Translations under genes and position numbers: made by a program
NCBI RefSeq assembly: GCF_027943255.1
Contig: NC_072894.1
Coordinates: 130,873,601 to 130,937,600 of the forward strand
DNA length: 64,000 nucleotides
Direction of reading: 5' to 3'
Origin: Anastrepha obliqua
Taxonomy: Eukaryota > Arthropoda > Insecta > Diptera > Tephritidae
Notes under the pieces: model-generated
The model's input: only the letters and a program-made list of their open reading frames with translations
Told to the model about the DNA's origin: nothing
Databases searched by the model: none
In this document: in pieces, positions 1 through 11,580 of the stretch
Position numbering within the stretch: position 1 is the first letter of the stretch
Layout of the letters: each line of letters starts with the position of its first letter

Positions 1-1973
1 TCAAAAAATATGCAAACATGCATTTTAAATCGAAATATGCCTTTAAGGACGAAACACACAAAATATGCATGTAACATGCATCTGCATGACTATCACAGCT
101 CTAATTATAATTATCTTTTAATATAAGAGTTAGCTGCTGAAAAAAAACCTGAGATAAGCTATACCAAGGCATCAAATTTCACAATGATGAGGCTAAAGCA
201 GCCAATTAACACATATTTTTTTGTAGGAAACCATCTAGGCATAGAGAGTTGCCGAGAAAGTCGTCCTAGATACTTAAGGATATTATTATTTAGGACGAAA
301 TTCAAGTACTCCCTGTTATTCTAGGCGGCCAGCATCTAATTTAATCGAATCTGCTTCTGCTGCATCGCTCATACGCCCAGGTGTACTTAACATTACTGCT
401 TCACTTTCTGCGCCAATCTGATGCCAAAAACCCTTCGATGCATGCAGTACAGAAATATTATCCTTACTAAAAATGTTGTGATTTTATTTGTGAATCTACA
501 ATATTTAGGATTTACTTTTTATATCTCAAGATGGACAGCTCCAAGCAACAACCGTGGGTGAGCTGCTGTGCTGATACGTGTGTGTAAGTGTGCAAGTTTG
601 AAGTGGAGGAAACACACGAAACAAAAGCAAAAAAAAAGTAAAATGAAATTGTGCAACGAAAGTATTCTCGCCCCTGATTTATTTTTGCTTTGCATAGCAG
701 AATTTTATTTTCATACACCTATAAGCTATTGTGCACATGTACTTGTTTTTGTATGTTTACACGCATATGTGTATGTGTATGAATGCACGTGTCTGCATAT
801 ACAATTCGCACACACTCACTGCTTCTGCTTGCATTTTAAGTATACACTGTGTGCTATTAAAATTCGCATACATCGCAACATTAACAGCAAGGAACAGCAA
901 GAATAGGACAGGAAAGAACAAAAAAAAAAAAACAAATAAAACAAAAAAAAACATTTGCAAGCTTAGCGTTATATCTTATTCGCCAGCTGTATTACCACCA
1001 ACTGTGCCCCAACTTACACAAATACCGTCTCTTGTACGAGCATGTTGATGTTATGTTGTGTATAATTTTTGCATATATCACCCGCAGTTGCGCTCGCAAG
1101 CTCCCCCATCGCCTTCATCTACACTTAACCTGTGCGCCTCCGATTCTTTGACTTTACATTTGCTTTACGTTCATGAATTTATTTTATTTTTATTTCTTTA
1201 TGCTTCCCCCTGCATGGATTTTCCGGCAGCAAGTGGAAATGTTTCTGATTTTGCTTGCTTTTAATTTTTGATACGCTTTGGTCGGTTGCAATTTCTTTTT
1301 GAATTTTTATATGCTTTTTTGTTGTTTTATATTTATGGCGGTACTTTTGTTATGCTGCAGTTGCAAGTGTTGTCGTTGTCAGCGCTTGTCAGCTGTGCCA
1401 AAAGACAGCAAATATAAATGTATTCATGAAGTTACACACACATACATACATGGAAATGCGAGTGTGTGCACATAAGGATGCGTCTAAGTATGCGATTATC
1501 TTCACGGGTATATTCACACTGATAAGTGTTGGCTCATGGAAAATATTAACATTGGGGAAAATATAACTGCGAGCTTTTGGTAAAACGACTTATTCGACCT
1601 CAGCGATTTTTGTTTTCATAAAACGTAGCAAATGTTGAAATTTCATTAAAAAAGTAAATGTTCTGCCGAATTTTAATTATGTATGAAATTTTATTGCTAC
1701 AGCTGGGAATGATTATGAATTTAGGTAGCACAAAATAATACAGAAATGTAGAGTTTTGGAGTGAGATATTGGTAAGTCGAGCGAGGTTTTTTTTATTGAA
1801 AACCAATTTTTGTAATTTTTCAAAAAATAACGAAAACGGTTGCTTCACTCAATAACTATTTAATTTTTTTTGAGCAAAACGTTTTTTTTTAGCTACAAAT
1901 TTACTTGTCCATGCATTAGTAGGCGACATATAACAATTACAATTATGGTATTAAAAAAATTATTGCATGTATC
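1..1973. other. AT-rich non-coding stretch
   Basis: I see no gene here. The sequence has A- and T-runs, short CA/TG-rich patches (for example around 770-830 and 1430-1470) and many short open frames of low-complexity composition with no recognisable domain. No inverted-repeat element boundary was recognised. Confidence 0.6.
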
Positions 1974-2255
1974 GGGTGTTTTTTTAGCTGCATGAGAACT
2001 ATCGATATCGGTAACTGTGGTTTGCCAGCTGAGAATGGCAAACTATGTTTTATTGTTCAGTAGAGTTAGGTTAGTCATGATTAATCGTAGAAATTTACTT
2101 TGAAGCATAAAAACAAAGCTATCTGATCGCGAAGTCCACTTCGTCAATTTTACCTGCGGTTTGTTCATTGGCGGCATTATCGGCCCTTATTTCTTTCGAA
2201 ATGAGGAAGGAACTGCCGTTATGGTGAATTGTTTCAAGCGAATATCGTGCTAAAG
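1974..2255 (+). mobile_element. Rosa-like (DD41D-type) mariner fragment, internally deleted
   Basis: The fragment opens with GGGTGTTTTTTTAGC at 1974, which resembles the terminal repeats of rosa-like mariners. Around 2150-2235 the plus strand reads a short stretch matching the transposase core that follows the first catalytic Asp, with GGIIGPYFFRNEEG and then VMVN. The same motif (GGIIGPYFF or GGVIGPYFF) occurs in the elements at 4241-5137 and 13755-14233. Most of the gene is gone, and at about 2256 the sequence changes abruptly into a different mariner. It is a dead fragment. Family placement is inferred from the shared motif and terminal bases. Confidence 0.55.
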
Positions 2256-2790
2256 GCGAGGCCAGACGTCAAAGTCGTTCAAAAATAAAGGTAATGATGA
2301 CCGTTTTTTTTCGATTTTCGTGGTTTTGTGCACTATGAATTCCTTCCACCTGGCCAAAAGGAATATTATTTGAGCGTTATGCGTCGTTTACGTGAGGCAA
2401 TTCGTCTAAAAAGACCAGAATTATGGGCCAACAACTCTTGGTTTTTGCATCACGATAATGCACCGTATCACACTGCACTCGTTCTTAGTGACCATTTCGG
2501 TAAAAATTCCACGCATATCGTTCCGCAACCACCGTATTCGCCTGATTTGGCTCCGTGTGACTTCTGGCTATTCCCAAAACTCAAGAGACCACTCCGGGGA
2601 ACGCGTTTAGAGTCGATTTAGGAGATAAAAGCTGAATCGAAGAAGGTGCTGATGGCTATACCGGAAATGGACTATTTGGCATGTTTCGGGGATTGGAAAA
2701 ATCGTTGGCATAAGTGTATTTCATCGAGAGGGGATTATTTTGAAGGGGATGAAATTGATTTACAAGAATAAATAAAAATTTTTCATTTTA
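2256..2790 (+). mobile_element. Mariner (DD34D) transposase, 3' half, pseudogene
   Basis: This is the C-terminal half of a Tc1/mariner transposase, the DDE enzyme that cuts and pastes the element at TA sites. The best open part is 2328-2621. It contains HHDNAPYHTA (second catalytic Asp), and PPYSPDLAPCDFWLF carries the third Asp. Counting gives exactly 34 residues between the two, hence DD34D. Upstream, 2260-2325 reads the preceding strand in shifted frames. Downstream, past a stop at 2619-2621, coding continues in frame as IKAES, then WKNRWHKCI and GDYFEGDEIDL, to a stop near 2770. The N-terminal DNA-binding half and the first catalytic Asp are missing. The copy is therefore 5'-truncated, with at least one frameshift and one stop. 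It abuts a rosa-like scrap on the left and another mariner on the right. Confidence 0.85.
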
Positions 2791-2814
2791 CAACCAAATT
2801 CACCTTACTTTGCC

Positions 2815-3801
2815 CGCAGTAGTATGCTGGATATCGAATTCAAAAAATGAATGCCGTGAAATTAACTAAGTTCTTTTTGATGAAAATACAACTTTATTCT
2901 GAAAAAATGGTTACAAGTGAATCATTGAAAGTATTGCCCATCGCTGGCTACTATTTTTTCCCATCTTTTTGGTAGATCTCATTTACCGTCCAGTAAAACT
3001 GTTCATCTTTTGAGGCTATCCACCGATCAATCCATTTTTTGATGTCTTCATATGAACGCAACTGTTGGTCAGCTAGACCAGGTGACATCGATCGGAACTG
3101 GTGCTAATCGGACGGCTTAATATTTGGAGAGCATGGCGCGTAGGGTAGGATTTCCCATTTCAGTGTTACCAGGTAGGTTTTAACGGGTTTGGCAACGTGC
3201 ATTGCGGCCGCTTCTCGGGCAGTGCTCGGCTCAATCGCATCAATTGATGTCGATACCGATCCCCAATGATGGTGTGGCTTGGTTTTAAAAGTTCATAATA
3301 AATAATATCAACTTGGTCCCACCAAATACAAGGCATAACTTTCGCAGCGTGAAAATTCGGCCGAGGCGACGACTTAGAAGCATGACCGGGCAGCTCCCAT
3401 GATTTCTTTTCTTTGGATTGCTTTAATGAATCCATTTTTCATCACCCGTCACGATGCGATGAAGAAAACCCTTCCTTTTTTGCCGCTGGAGCAGTAATTC
3501 ATAGGCGAAAAAACCACGTTCAACGTCCCTTGGTTTTAACTCATTAGGAACCCAAGTCCCCTGTTTCTGAATCATTCGCAAAGCATGCAATCGCTTGTAA
3601 ATGGATTGGCGGGTAATTCCTAATAACGAAGCAAGCTGTTCTTGCGTTTCGGCTGCCGTTTTTTTTTTTCGAGCGAAAGAGGAAAATAAACACTTCCCGC
3701 AAAGGACGATTATTCGGCACAAAATCAGATATTTTCACAAAACCAAAAGTATATGATACAAAAAGAAAATCACTAATGTGTCGAAGCAGTTTATTTACCA
3801 T
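2815..3801 (-). mobile_element. Irritans-like mariner transposase pseudogene
   Basis: Read on the minus strand this is a second, distinct mariner. From the N-terminal side, 3722-3423 gives TQEQLASLLGITRQS (helix-turn-helix), then WVPNELKPRDVER, then the catalytic-core start FLHRIVTGDEKWIH with its first Asp. 3435-3166 continues in another frame with WELPGHASKSSPRPN, MPCIWWDQVDIIYYELLKP and RYRHQLMRLSRAL. 3190-2930 gives degenerate remains of the C-terminus (SPGLADQQLRSYED, SKDEQFYW). The segment with the second catalytic Asp is missing or scrambled. These motifs fit the irritans subfamily of mariner. A short N-terminal deletion follows an FLFRSKKK-like motif near 3660. An ATG at 3801 may be the original start. 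Terminal repeats were not resolved, so the boundaries are approximate. Confidence 0.8.
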
Positions 3802-3985
3802 ATGTCTAAGTTTGGTTTGTGACGTTTAGGTTATGTTCGACTGGAATACACTGCTGGCGGCATCTGTTGACAAACAGCGAGCACTTGGCTGCGCACCTAA
3901 TATAATAATACAAGAAAAAGTATTCCAACAATATTTGTAGTATTATCATTTTAAGTCCTCACGCACTTAAAAAAAACTCCCGACA
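3802..3985. other. Spacer between transposon remains
   Basis: Nothing recognised. It may include the degraded terminus of the minus-strand mariner to its left. The sequence ends at the CA or TA next to the MITE. Confidence 0.4.
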
Positions 3986-4237
3986 CAAGGTGGCACAAAA
4001 TTAATCATCTAATTTTGTTTTTGAATAACTTTTTTACTGATTAAAACAGAATGATTTTCAGTTATGAAAATCTTTATTTTGACTTTAAAACGCTCCTTTG
4101 CTTCTCGGCTTGTGTGTTGAGGCTGTCTAGTTCAAATATGATATAAATTTGAACTGTGATTAAATATGATTGACGAACGACGTCATTTGCAAAAATTATA
4201 GATCTTCTAAAAGGGTGATTAATTTTGTGCCACCTTG
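3986..4237. mobile_element. MITE with 22-bp perfect terminal inverted repeats
   Basis: The ends are perfect inverted repeats: the left end begins CAAGGTGGCACAAAATTAAT (3986-4007), and the exact reverse complement fills 4216-4237. The 252-bp body is AT-rich and has no meaningful reading frame. The right flank is TA (4238-4239) and the left flank is CA (3984-3985). This suits a TA target duplication with one mutated base, as for Tc1/mariner-type MITEs. The right TA immediately precedes the terminal repeat of the DD41D element at 4241. Such non-autonomous elements are moved by a transposase encoded elsewhere. Class is inferred from TA flanks and size. Confidence 0.8.
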
Positions 4238-4240
4238 TAG

Positions 4241-5137
4241 CGGGTGATTTGTAAGCTATTATCTTTTTAAACAGTTGGTTTAAACAGCTGACGCACGTTT
4301 CGTGTTTTGTTTCACTGTCAAACATCTTCAGTTTGGTCTATAATTTAACCATGAATCGTCTTGCAAACGAACAACACCTACAAATCATTGAATTTTATTA
4401 TAAAAATGCCTGTGCTGTTAAGAAAGTTTATCGCGTGCTTCTTCCATTTTATGGTCAGTTCAATCAACCCACTGAAGCGCCTATTCGAGCTATTGTGACT
4501 AAATTTAGAACCAAATATACATTATTGGACATTTTTGGATCAATGGGTACGTAAATAAGCAGAATTGTCGATTTTGGAGTGAAGATCAGCCAAGAGCTAC
4601 CAATGTATCCAGAAGAGGTCACAGTTTGGTCCGGTTTATGGGCTGGAGGTATCATTGGACCGTACTTCTTCAAAGATGCTGTGAATCTTAACGTAACTGT
4701 GAATGGTGAGCGCTACCGTGAAATGATATCCAACTTTTTTTGGCCCAAAATGCAAGAGCTTGACTTGCATGACATGTGGTTTCAGCAAGACGGTGCCACA
4801 TGCCACACAGCACGTGTAACAATGGACTTGTTGAGAGGCGGGTTCGGTGAAAATTTTATTTTACGTTCGGGACCTGTCATTTGGCCACCCAGATCGTGCG
4901 ATATAAAGCCTTTAGATTATTTTTTGTGGTGCTATCTTAAAGCTCATGTCTATTCAGACAAGGCTGCTTCAATTAACGCGTTGGAAGACAACATTAAAGC
5001 ATTTATATGTGAGATACCGGCCGAAACATTGGAAAGAGTATGCCAAAATTGGACTAAGCGGATGAACCATTTGAAGCGCAGACGTGTGTTACGTGTGTTT
5101 TTTGAAAAACTTTGCTATAGCTCTTAAAAAATCACTT
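4241..5137 (+). mobile_element. DD41D (rosa-like) mariner, internally deleted, near both ends intact
   Basis: The left end begins CGGGTGATTTGTAAGCTATT. The right end (about 5114-5137) is an imperfect inverted copy ending GCTCTTAAAAAATCACT. An ATG at 4351 starts MNRLANEQHLQIIEFYYKN, the N-terminal helix-turn-helix (DUF4817-like) typical of these elements. The frame runs to 4554. Then most of the linker and the first catalytic Asp are deleted, leaving YVNKQNCRFWSEDQP. After a frameshift near 4590 the core is open from 4579 to 5127: GGIIGPYFF, then MWFQQDGATCHTA (second Asp), then CDIKPLDYFLW (third Asp). I count 41 residues between the second and third Asp, the rosa signature. The C-terminus ALEDNIKAFI..ETLERV is complete. 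It is a dead deletion derivative, but its catalytic C-half is the best-preserved DD41D frame in the window. Confidence 0.85.
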
Positions 5138-6474
5138 TTTATTATGTTATGAAAAGCAAGGCATGCGAGGCTGCGAGGAAAAAGTAATAAAGTTTGTTGT
5201 AAATATCCTCCTCTAGGATATGAAAAAAAAAATTAATAAATAAATCTTGTCATATCAGCTATCATCCACTGTTTTTCAACTTCATTTCCCTGTCCTCTGC
5301 TCAAAATATATATTTTTCAAGCTCATTACCCCTGAAAGGCATTGTCTCGTTAGTCAACGAATGATCGATGCGAGCACAATTCTAAGGCATTCGACTATAA
5401 GAGAAATCAAACAAATTTTTCACACTTCACAAACCCACTAAGTATGCGCCCGGGCTAAAACAAAACCAAAATTCCACACTCAGACACTCGCAGCCTCTGT
5501 TCAAGTGCAAATTAAACTGTCAGTTTGTTGATACAAATGCACGCACACACATGCGATACATGTACATGAATTGTTGTACAAAGATGTGTGTGTGTGTGTG
5601 GGACAAGTGTAGATTTCTGCACTTCCAAATGCATTCTTTGTTAATGTTTATTTACCACTCCCTTCCGCACGGCTTGTGGGCGTTGGTGAGGCTGCAGCTT
5701 CATTAAGCGAAGTGTTGCGACATGGCAAACAAATTTGTTCAAGTGCAAATGCAATGTATTATATGCAGTTATTATGTAAGTGAGTAAGGGAATAGGAGTA
5801 TGTGTGTGTGCGTGTCTGTGTGGTATTGTCTCACCAATGTTGCCATAATGCAAGCAAGCAAGTTGAAGGGTCCTTAAAACGCGCCGAAATGTATGCAACA
5901 CGCACTTGCTTAAGTGACACCTACACATTCAGAGCGTCAAGCGCGTAGAGGAGTATTTATTGCATGCACTCACTCCAACAAATAAACGCCGTTATGTAAT
6001 ATTATAAATATATATATAATTGCAGAGAACGAATAAATATGTGAAGTGAGCGAAGCAGTTGGTTGAGTCAACGAGCTGTGAATTTAGAACATTTTTGTAA
6101 TAGGTATTGCTTTTATTTATTTTTTTATTAAATACAATAACGTCTCGGTAGAGAGACAAAAGTAAAAGAAAATTTAGCAAATATGAAATGGTGTGGTGGT
6201 TTTCTTGGAGATTTAATTAATATCTTGAAACGACTAAAATTATATTGTACAAATATAAACAAAATCTGTCTAAATAAAAAGCCTGTTATAAATATTTTGA
6301 CCAGTTTTTTAAACTTTTTTTTAATGTTAATTTTTGTTTTAAGTGCTTTAAGTGATGTAAGGTCATTTTCTAACAAATACCACAAAAATCTAAGTCTGAA
6401 AATTTATAAAAAAATTAAAAAATTCCATAAACTTTTTATCCCAATTCCACGGTTGTTAATTACAATTTCTGGAA
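5138..6474. other. Non-coding stretch with TG microsatellite
   Basis: No gene recognised. It contains a (TG)n run at about 5585-5600, further TG-rich sequence near 5800-5822 and an AT-rich patch near 6000-6020. The short open frames have no domain. Confidence 0.55.
5585..5600. repeat. (TG)n microsatellite
   Basis: An uninterrupted run of about eight TG dinucleotides. Confidence 0.9.
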
Positions 6475-6590
6475 AAATTTTTGGTGTGTAGCTTTATAGC
6501 TTATAAAATTTTAGTATGTAAATATATTACTTTATGATTTATAAAGTGCAAGTTTGAAGTTGCTAAAAAATCTGGTTGATTTTTTATAAT
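6475..6590 (+). repeat. Dispersed AT-rich repeat, copy 1
   Basis: Contains a TTTATAGC block, then AAAGTGCAAGTTTGAAGTTG followed by CTAAAAAAT and a T-rich end. The same ordered blocks occur at 9905-10015 (inside the long-inverted-repeat element), more diverged at 9660-9760, and at 56655-56780. This suggests a dispersed non-coding element family, possibly fragments of the 9493-10351 element. Ends are not defined. Confidence 0.5.
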
Positions 6591-6848
6591 GTTTTTTATC
6601 TTAACAATTTTTTTTGTGTCTAATGAGCGCAGTGGAAGTCGAACTCTTATAACAACAGCCTTCCTAATATTTATTGCCGAAACTGACGAATGGTTGAAGG
6701 TGACACAATTAAATCACGCGCAAGCAATTCAGACTAAATTTATTCAACTTAGCTGAGCAGCTTTCGATTTGATAAATTAGTCGATTGGGAAGGCGAAATG
6801 CCTGTATGACCTCAATTTCTAAATAGATATTGGTTGCTCTGAGTCTTT
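6591..6848. other. Short non-coding spacer
   Basis: Nothing recognised between the AT-rich repeat and the SINE. Confidence 0.4.
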
Positions 6849-7062
6849 ATGTCGTGCGTCTTGTTGTTGTTTCACAAATGGTGGTACCTTCAGTTTCAAG
6901 CAATCTCCGGACAGTGATTTTTTTATGAGGACATTTTTCATGGCAGAAATACACTCGTAGGATCGGCATTGGTTGCCAAGGGGCTACCCGTATTAGGAAA
7001 CACTATTTTCTTCATTTTTGGTGTTTCATGCACGGGGACTCGTATGGTAATCAAGCACCCTG
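6849..7062 (-). mobile_element. SINE copy (tRNA-headed family), minus strand, diverged
   Basis: In reverse complement this shows the SINE body shared with 37963-38282: the CATGAAAAATGTCCTCAT-like block, a CGGAGATTGCTTGAAACTG block and the AACAACAAGACGCACGAC block. The Pol III B-box region near 7028-7045 is degraded. The 3' end (GGCCAAACACC..GCGCCAATT) is missing. The copy is old and cannot be active. Confidence 0.7.
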
Positions 7063-9492
7063 TGTGTGAGTCGTACTAAGATTCATTTACCCAAACCTGA
7101 TAATGTTTATATCCCGGCTATAAACAATTTTAATGAAAAACTTAATTTTAAAAATGTTCTGCGAGTACTTTGGAGAAAAGGCCACCATTTGCATTGAGTC
7201 CGAAATCGAAATAAACTACTTTCAAACAATTTAAATTATTTTCCCTGCCTGTACTATAGTTAATTTTTTCTTCCGTTCGCAATACGCTTCCATGCCAATA
7301 TAAAAATCTCTTAATTGATTTTGAAGCGCAAATTGAAATCATCCATCAGGCGGAAATGACTTTCATTAATTTTTTTTTGGTTGCAACAATGAGAATTAAA
7401 TTAAAAAGCAAAAACAAAAAAAGAAATTGCATACTTCCACAAAGTTTCCACATTTTCACTCTTATTTAAGCTGAACTATTTCAAATAAAATTGCAAACAA
7501 TGTACAAAGTCAGCAGAAAATTATAAAAAAAATTAAAGAGCGCGAATTTTTTAGCATAAAATTCAAGTGCAATCAAATAGTGCTAACGAATCAAAAGCTT
7601 TTTTATTGGAAAATGCAAATTTTTAGGCCGGGTCTGTATTAAATAAAGGTATGGCAAAAAGCTTAAACACTCTAGCAGCAGTAATACATACGCACACACA
7701 CACACACACACACATTACCGCCTACTACATATAAATATTGCTTGTTAATACAATGCTTGAAAAATTCAATAAAAATCTCGTATTGAATCGATTGAATTGT
7801 TCGACTATACATCGCCCAATCGTTGCAGACACACACATATATATATATTGGGCTTGTATTGGAAAATTCATAACGAATTCATGCGACCGGAAATAATTGC
7901 TGAATTCAAATTTAAATGAACGGAAGTAATTTCGAGTTTGATTTCTCATTTTCTGCTCCACAACGAATGGCCAGCACCAGCAGTCCACTCCCCACCACTC
8001 CAGCTACACCAGTGGCCATGGCTCGCTTACTTACTTGACCACTACAGCTGCCCAGCTGCCCTGCTATCCAGCTATCCAGCTGTCATTCAGGCATAGTATA
8101 TTTATGAATATATGTATATGTGTGTGTATGTGTGTGTGTGCGTAATCAATGCATTCAATACAATTTGAATGACGTCTATTTATAGCAGCATACAGCAGTA
8201 GATTTATGAATGTACGAATTTGTGCGTGTGTGTGTGTGTTGCACGCATTGTGTAGTGACGCGCATGAAGAGCACAGTCTACAGCGCTGGTTATTGCTATT
8301 TGGTGATTGGTCCCTATTAATGCCACTGCAACACATTACTGGCCATCGGAAATGTAGGATATTATGCAGAAATCAAATCAAAGTGAAGACTCAAATCTAC
8401 ATAAATACTATGCGTATGAATATTGGTTATAATAAAGAAATATGTATGTATATAGTTTCAAATACATGCATACATGAGTACATATAAATACTTTGCGCAC
8501 TGAAATGTGTAAAAGCTGGTTTGTGACCCATTGAGAAAAGGCAGATAGTGAGTGATGTTTCTCTGCTTCTGTTAAGTGTCCAATTCAAAGCTGCAATCAG
8601 TAACAGGTACAGAAATCCTATGAAACTAATATTAAACTTTTTTTCTGCCTTAAAGTTGCTTGAATTCTGGATTTTAATTGCCATAATCTTTTATATTCTA
8701 TAGAAAACTACAAACAAATTGCAATTTTATAGTTTTTTTAGTAAACAAAGTTGCAGGAATAATTTAATAATTTTTTATTTAAAAAAACTTACAAGATAAT
8801 AAATATTAGGTAAACTGAAGCAAACGCAGCGCTAGCAGCAGAAGCTTTCAGCTAAAGAAATTATTTAGGTACTTTTTAAGCTGGTATGAAACAAAGTGTT
8901 CGGCCATCTAACTTTTTCTGTTATCTTTTTTTTCAATAGAATTTGCTTTCCTTAATAACTCGAAGTTCTTCACTTCGACGCCTTGACCTTCCCATAGTAG
9001 CAAATCAAATGAAAATATGCGAAAAGTGTTCACCAAAATTTCAAAATTTTTATCAGAATTTCCAGAAAAATTTCTTCCACTTGCTTTTCATACCCATCGT
9101 TTTAAGAATTTATCTGTTGACCTGCTATTTGAAATTTAATCTTCGGATTAGTGTTTATCAGGGTTAGATATTTTGCACTACCGCTGAAATGCACTATCAC
9201 TAATTTTTTAGGGGTAGTTAAAATGAGGGTTTCATTATGACTAAATCTTCAATTTTTCAGTGTTTTAGCTATCCGCTTATTGCATTAATTATTTAGTGCA
9301 CTATGCCCAACCCTGTTGTCGCCTCATTTCCTGCTTGTTGCCTGGTATTTATTATAACAATCCAATATTAAGTATAGGAGAAATATGAATCATAAGGTTA
9401 TATATTATATAATACATAGATGAAATATATAGCTACCAATGCCATCTCATTTACAGTAAGCATCCTTAATATTCTACAAACCATTTATACAG
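7063..9492. other. Non-coding stretch with CA/TG microsatellites
   Basis: No gene recognised. It has a (CA)n run at 7692-7713 and TG-rich runs near 8116-8140 and 8224-8238. A mildly GC-richer patch near 7970-8090 contains repeated CCAGCT motifs. The open frames are short and shaped by low-complexity sequence. Confidence 0.55.
7692..7713. repeat. (CA)n microsatellite
   Basis: A run of about eleven CA dinucleotides. Confidence 0.9.
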
Positions 9493-10351
9493 CGTTAAAA
9501 AACTATACCACAAGGACTTATTGAAACGTTTTAACAATTCTTTTTTTCTTTTCATTTTCATAATTTTTTCACAAAAATATAATTCATTTTCGTGCAAATC
9601 CCACATGAATTCAAGTTTCAAACTTCGTGGAAATGAAAAAAAAATGTAAAAATTTTTATTAAGATCTTAAAATTTTTATCGAAATTTCCATAATAATTTC
9701 GAGTAAGAAGTTTTATAGTCCATTCAATTTGGGTATAAGAAAGTGCTACTTTTAAATAATAATATTAGCTAAAAATCGTGTTGACATTTCACAATTTTTT
9801 TGTGGACTGTGTTAAGTTTTTTCTTCCCTAAGAAATTTGTCAAGCATTCGTTGTATAGAGAAAATGCGTTAGACAGTCATAAATTTTTTTTTTAATTTGT
9901 ATCAAAATTTTTAGAAAAATTTCGAGTATGTAATTGCATAGCCCATTGAATTTGAGTCTAACAAAGGGCCAGTTTGAAGTAACTAAAAAATTGAACAATT
10001 TTTTTTTTCTATATGGTAGGCGTTTGGTACAGAAAAAAAAAAGCGCGAGCAAAAAAAATTGTCAAAAATTAATGCTACTCTTGAACTACTTAAAACCAGC
10101 ACTTTGTCATAACAAAATTTAATGTGCAATGAAACTGCGCACACAAAATTTTTGTTAAAATTCCGATTAAAAAGTATGAAATTTTAATATAAGTTCTTTG
10201 CGTTTTTTAACTTGCTCAAAATTTGAAACTTGGACTTACTATATGGTATTTTTACAAAAATTAACTATATTTTCACACAAAAATTATTAAAATTAAATTA
10301 GAACCTATTACACACGTTGTCAATAAGTCCTAGTGGTGTAGTTATTCAACG
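9493..10351. mobile_element. Non-coding element with long imperfect inverted ends
   Basis: The left end reads CGTTAAAAAACTATACCACA followed by AGGACTTATTGAAACGT. The reverse complement of the right end (10314-10351) reads CGTTGAATAACTACACCACT followed by AGGACTTATTGACAACGT. About 30 of 37 positions agree. Similarity continues inward: an AAAATATA block, then CAAGTTTCAAA (left near 9613-9630, right inverted near 10220-10235), so the inverted arm may approach 130-150 bp. The body has no supported reading frame. It carries two direct copies of the dispersed block CCATT.AATTTG..TA..AAAG. This looks like a foldback-type or otherwise non-autonomous DNA transposon of unknown superfamily. A clear target duplication was not found. 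Confidence 0.65.
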
Positions 10352-10715
10352 TAGTCTACGTCTCCAGTTTAACTGCAGCCCGCTTGTCTTCTACTGTAGG
10401 CTTACTAAAGACGAGGGATACCATTGTTCGATAATACATTTTGGCCGTAACTTAAATTACCTGCTCTGGACTTGATATCTTTGGAGGATATATGAGTTCC
10501 CTAGTTAATACTTTTGTTTTAAGTGAACCACGAAAAGCTCAACCTAGTAATCCTACTGTAGAACTAAACCTCCTACCTTAAGTATATAAGTATGTATGTT
10601 GCTATTTTTAATATGAAGTAGGTGGGTAAGCTAAATGGCTGAAGTACCAGTCTGGCTCTCCCCAGAGTATCACTAAAGCGCAGTTTTGATACCATTTTGA
10701 GACCTCCAATGGGCA
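10352..10715. other. Non-coding spacer
   Basis: No gene recognised. Parts may be degraded 3' sequence of the adjoining minus-strand LINE, but I cannot show this. Confidence 0.4.
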
Positions 10716-11580
10716 GATTTCTACAGCCAACCAGAGTTATTGATGTAATAGAGAAGGTTGTAGGGATCTAGGTTAGAGTGCTCCTTCGGGCTGTCGAAGG
10801 AAGGAACACCCAGTGACCTTAATCGTCTAGCTGTCACACTAGGACATTTACAGAGGAAGCGCGCAACAGTCTCCTTCTCTGAAAGGTCCCCACAGGTTCT
10901 GCAATGGGCGTTAAATGGTAAAATCGATTCTGTGAAGACAGAGATACCAGTATCGGTACAGATATTCCTCTCTTTCCAATCCTGCCTACTTGGAAATATT
11001 GACGTGGCACGTCCCTCGATCTCCAATTTACGTTGCAAACTGCCTGAAATTGCTACCATGTCACTTGAGATATTGCTCCCAGAGCCCAATCTCCTTTAAC
11101 CTGATTACACTGTGAGCAGCAATGGAAATAAAGTGTAAGTCGATGGGAAGTAAGGGCAAAACGATATTAAGGGCAGCACTGGGACAAATCCTTTATGCCC
11201 TGGTGATGCTAATACAAGCCGGTTTTTGAACCCTCCTCAGTTAAGTGATATTATAGCCCTTCCGAAGGGCTTTCCACCAAACCAGGCATCTACAAGTTAA
11301 AATTGGCAGAACCACTACGTTGAACATCTAGAGAATGTCCAGTGCTTTGACTCCCCATTTATTGCCGAACACAAATTTGAAGGAGTACAATGTTTTGCTG
11401 GTCTTTTTTACACGATCTTCAATGTGTAGCTTCTAATGGAGTCGAGTATCACTCCAAGATACTTAACTTTCGATAAAAGCGAGTGAACGTGGCTATTTAA
11501 TCTGGGAAGTCTAAAGTGTGGAGGTTTATATTTTCTGGTAAGTAGCATCAGTTCCGAACATGAAATAACGCACCCACAAT
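10716..11580 (-). mobile_element. RNase H-bearing LINE (family A), 3' part, pseudogene
   Basis: Read on the minus strand, 11560-11430 gives the RT thumb (PPHFRLPRLN..SKVKYLGVILDS). Broken frames then follow for the connecting region, including VLPIL and YNITL remnants. 11089-10721 is open for 122 codons: LQRKLEIEGRATSIFPSRQ, CTDTGISVFTES (start of the RNase H domain, VFTD-like with Asp lost), and then an internal deletion. After the deletion comes the C-terminal zinc knuckle HCRTCGDLSEKETVARFLCK. The same protein family is at 54365-55190 on the other strand (HCKSCGDVSEKETV). Clade is LOA/R1/I-like by architecture (RT plus RNase H), not resolved further. It has multiple stops and an RNase H core deletion, so it is dead. 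Confidence 0.75.
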
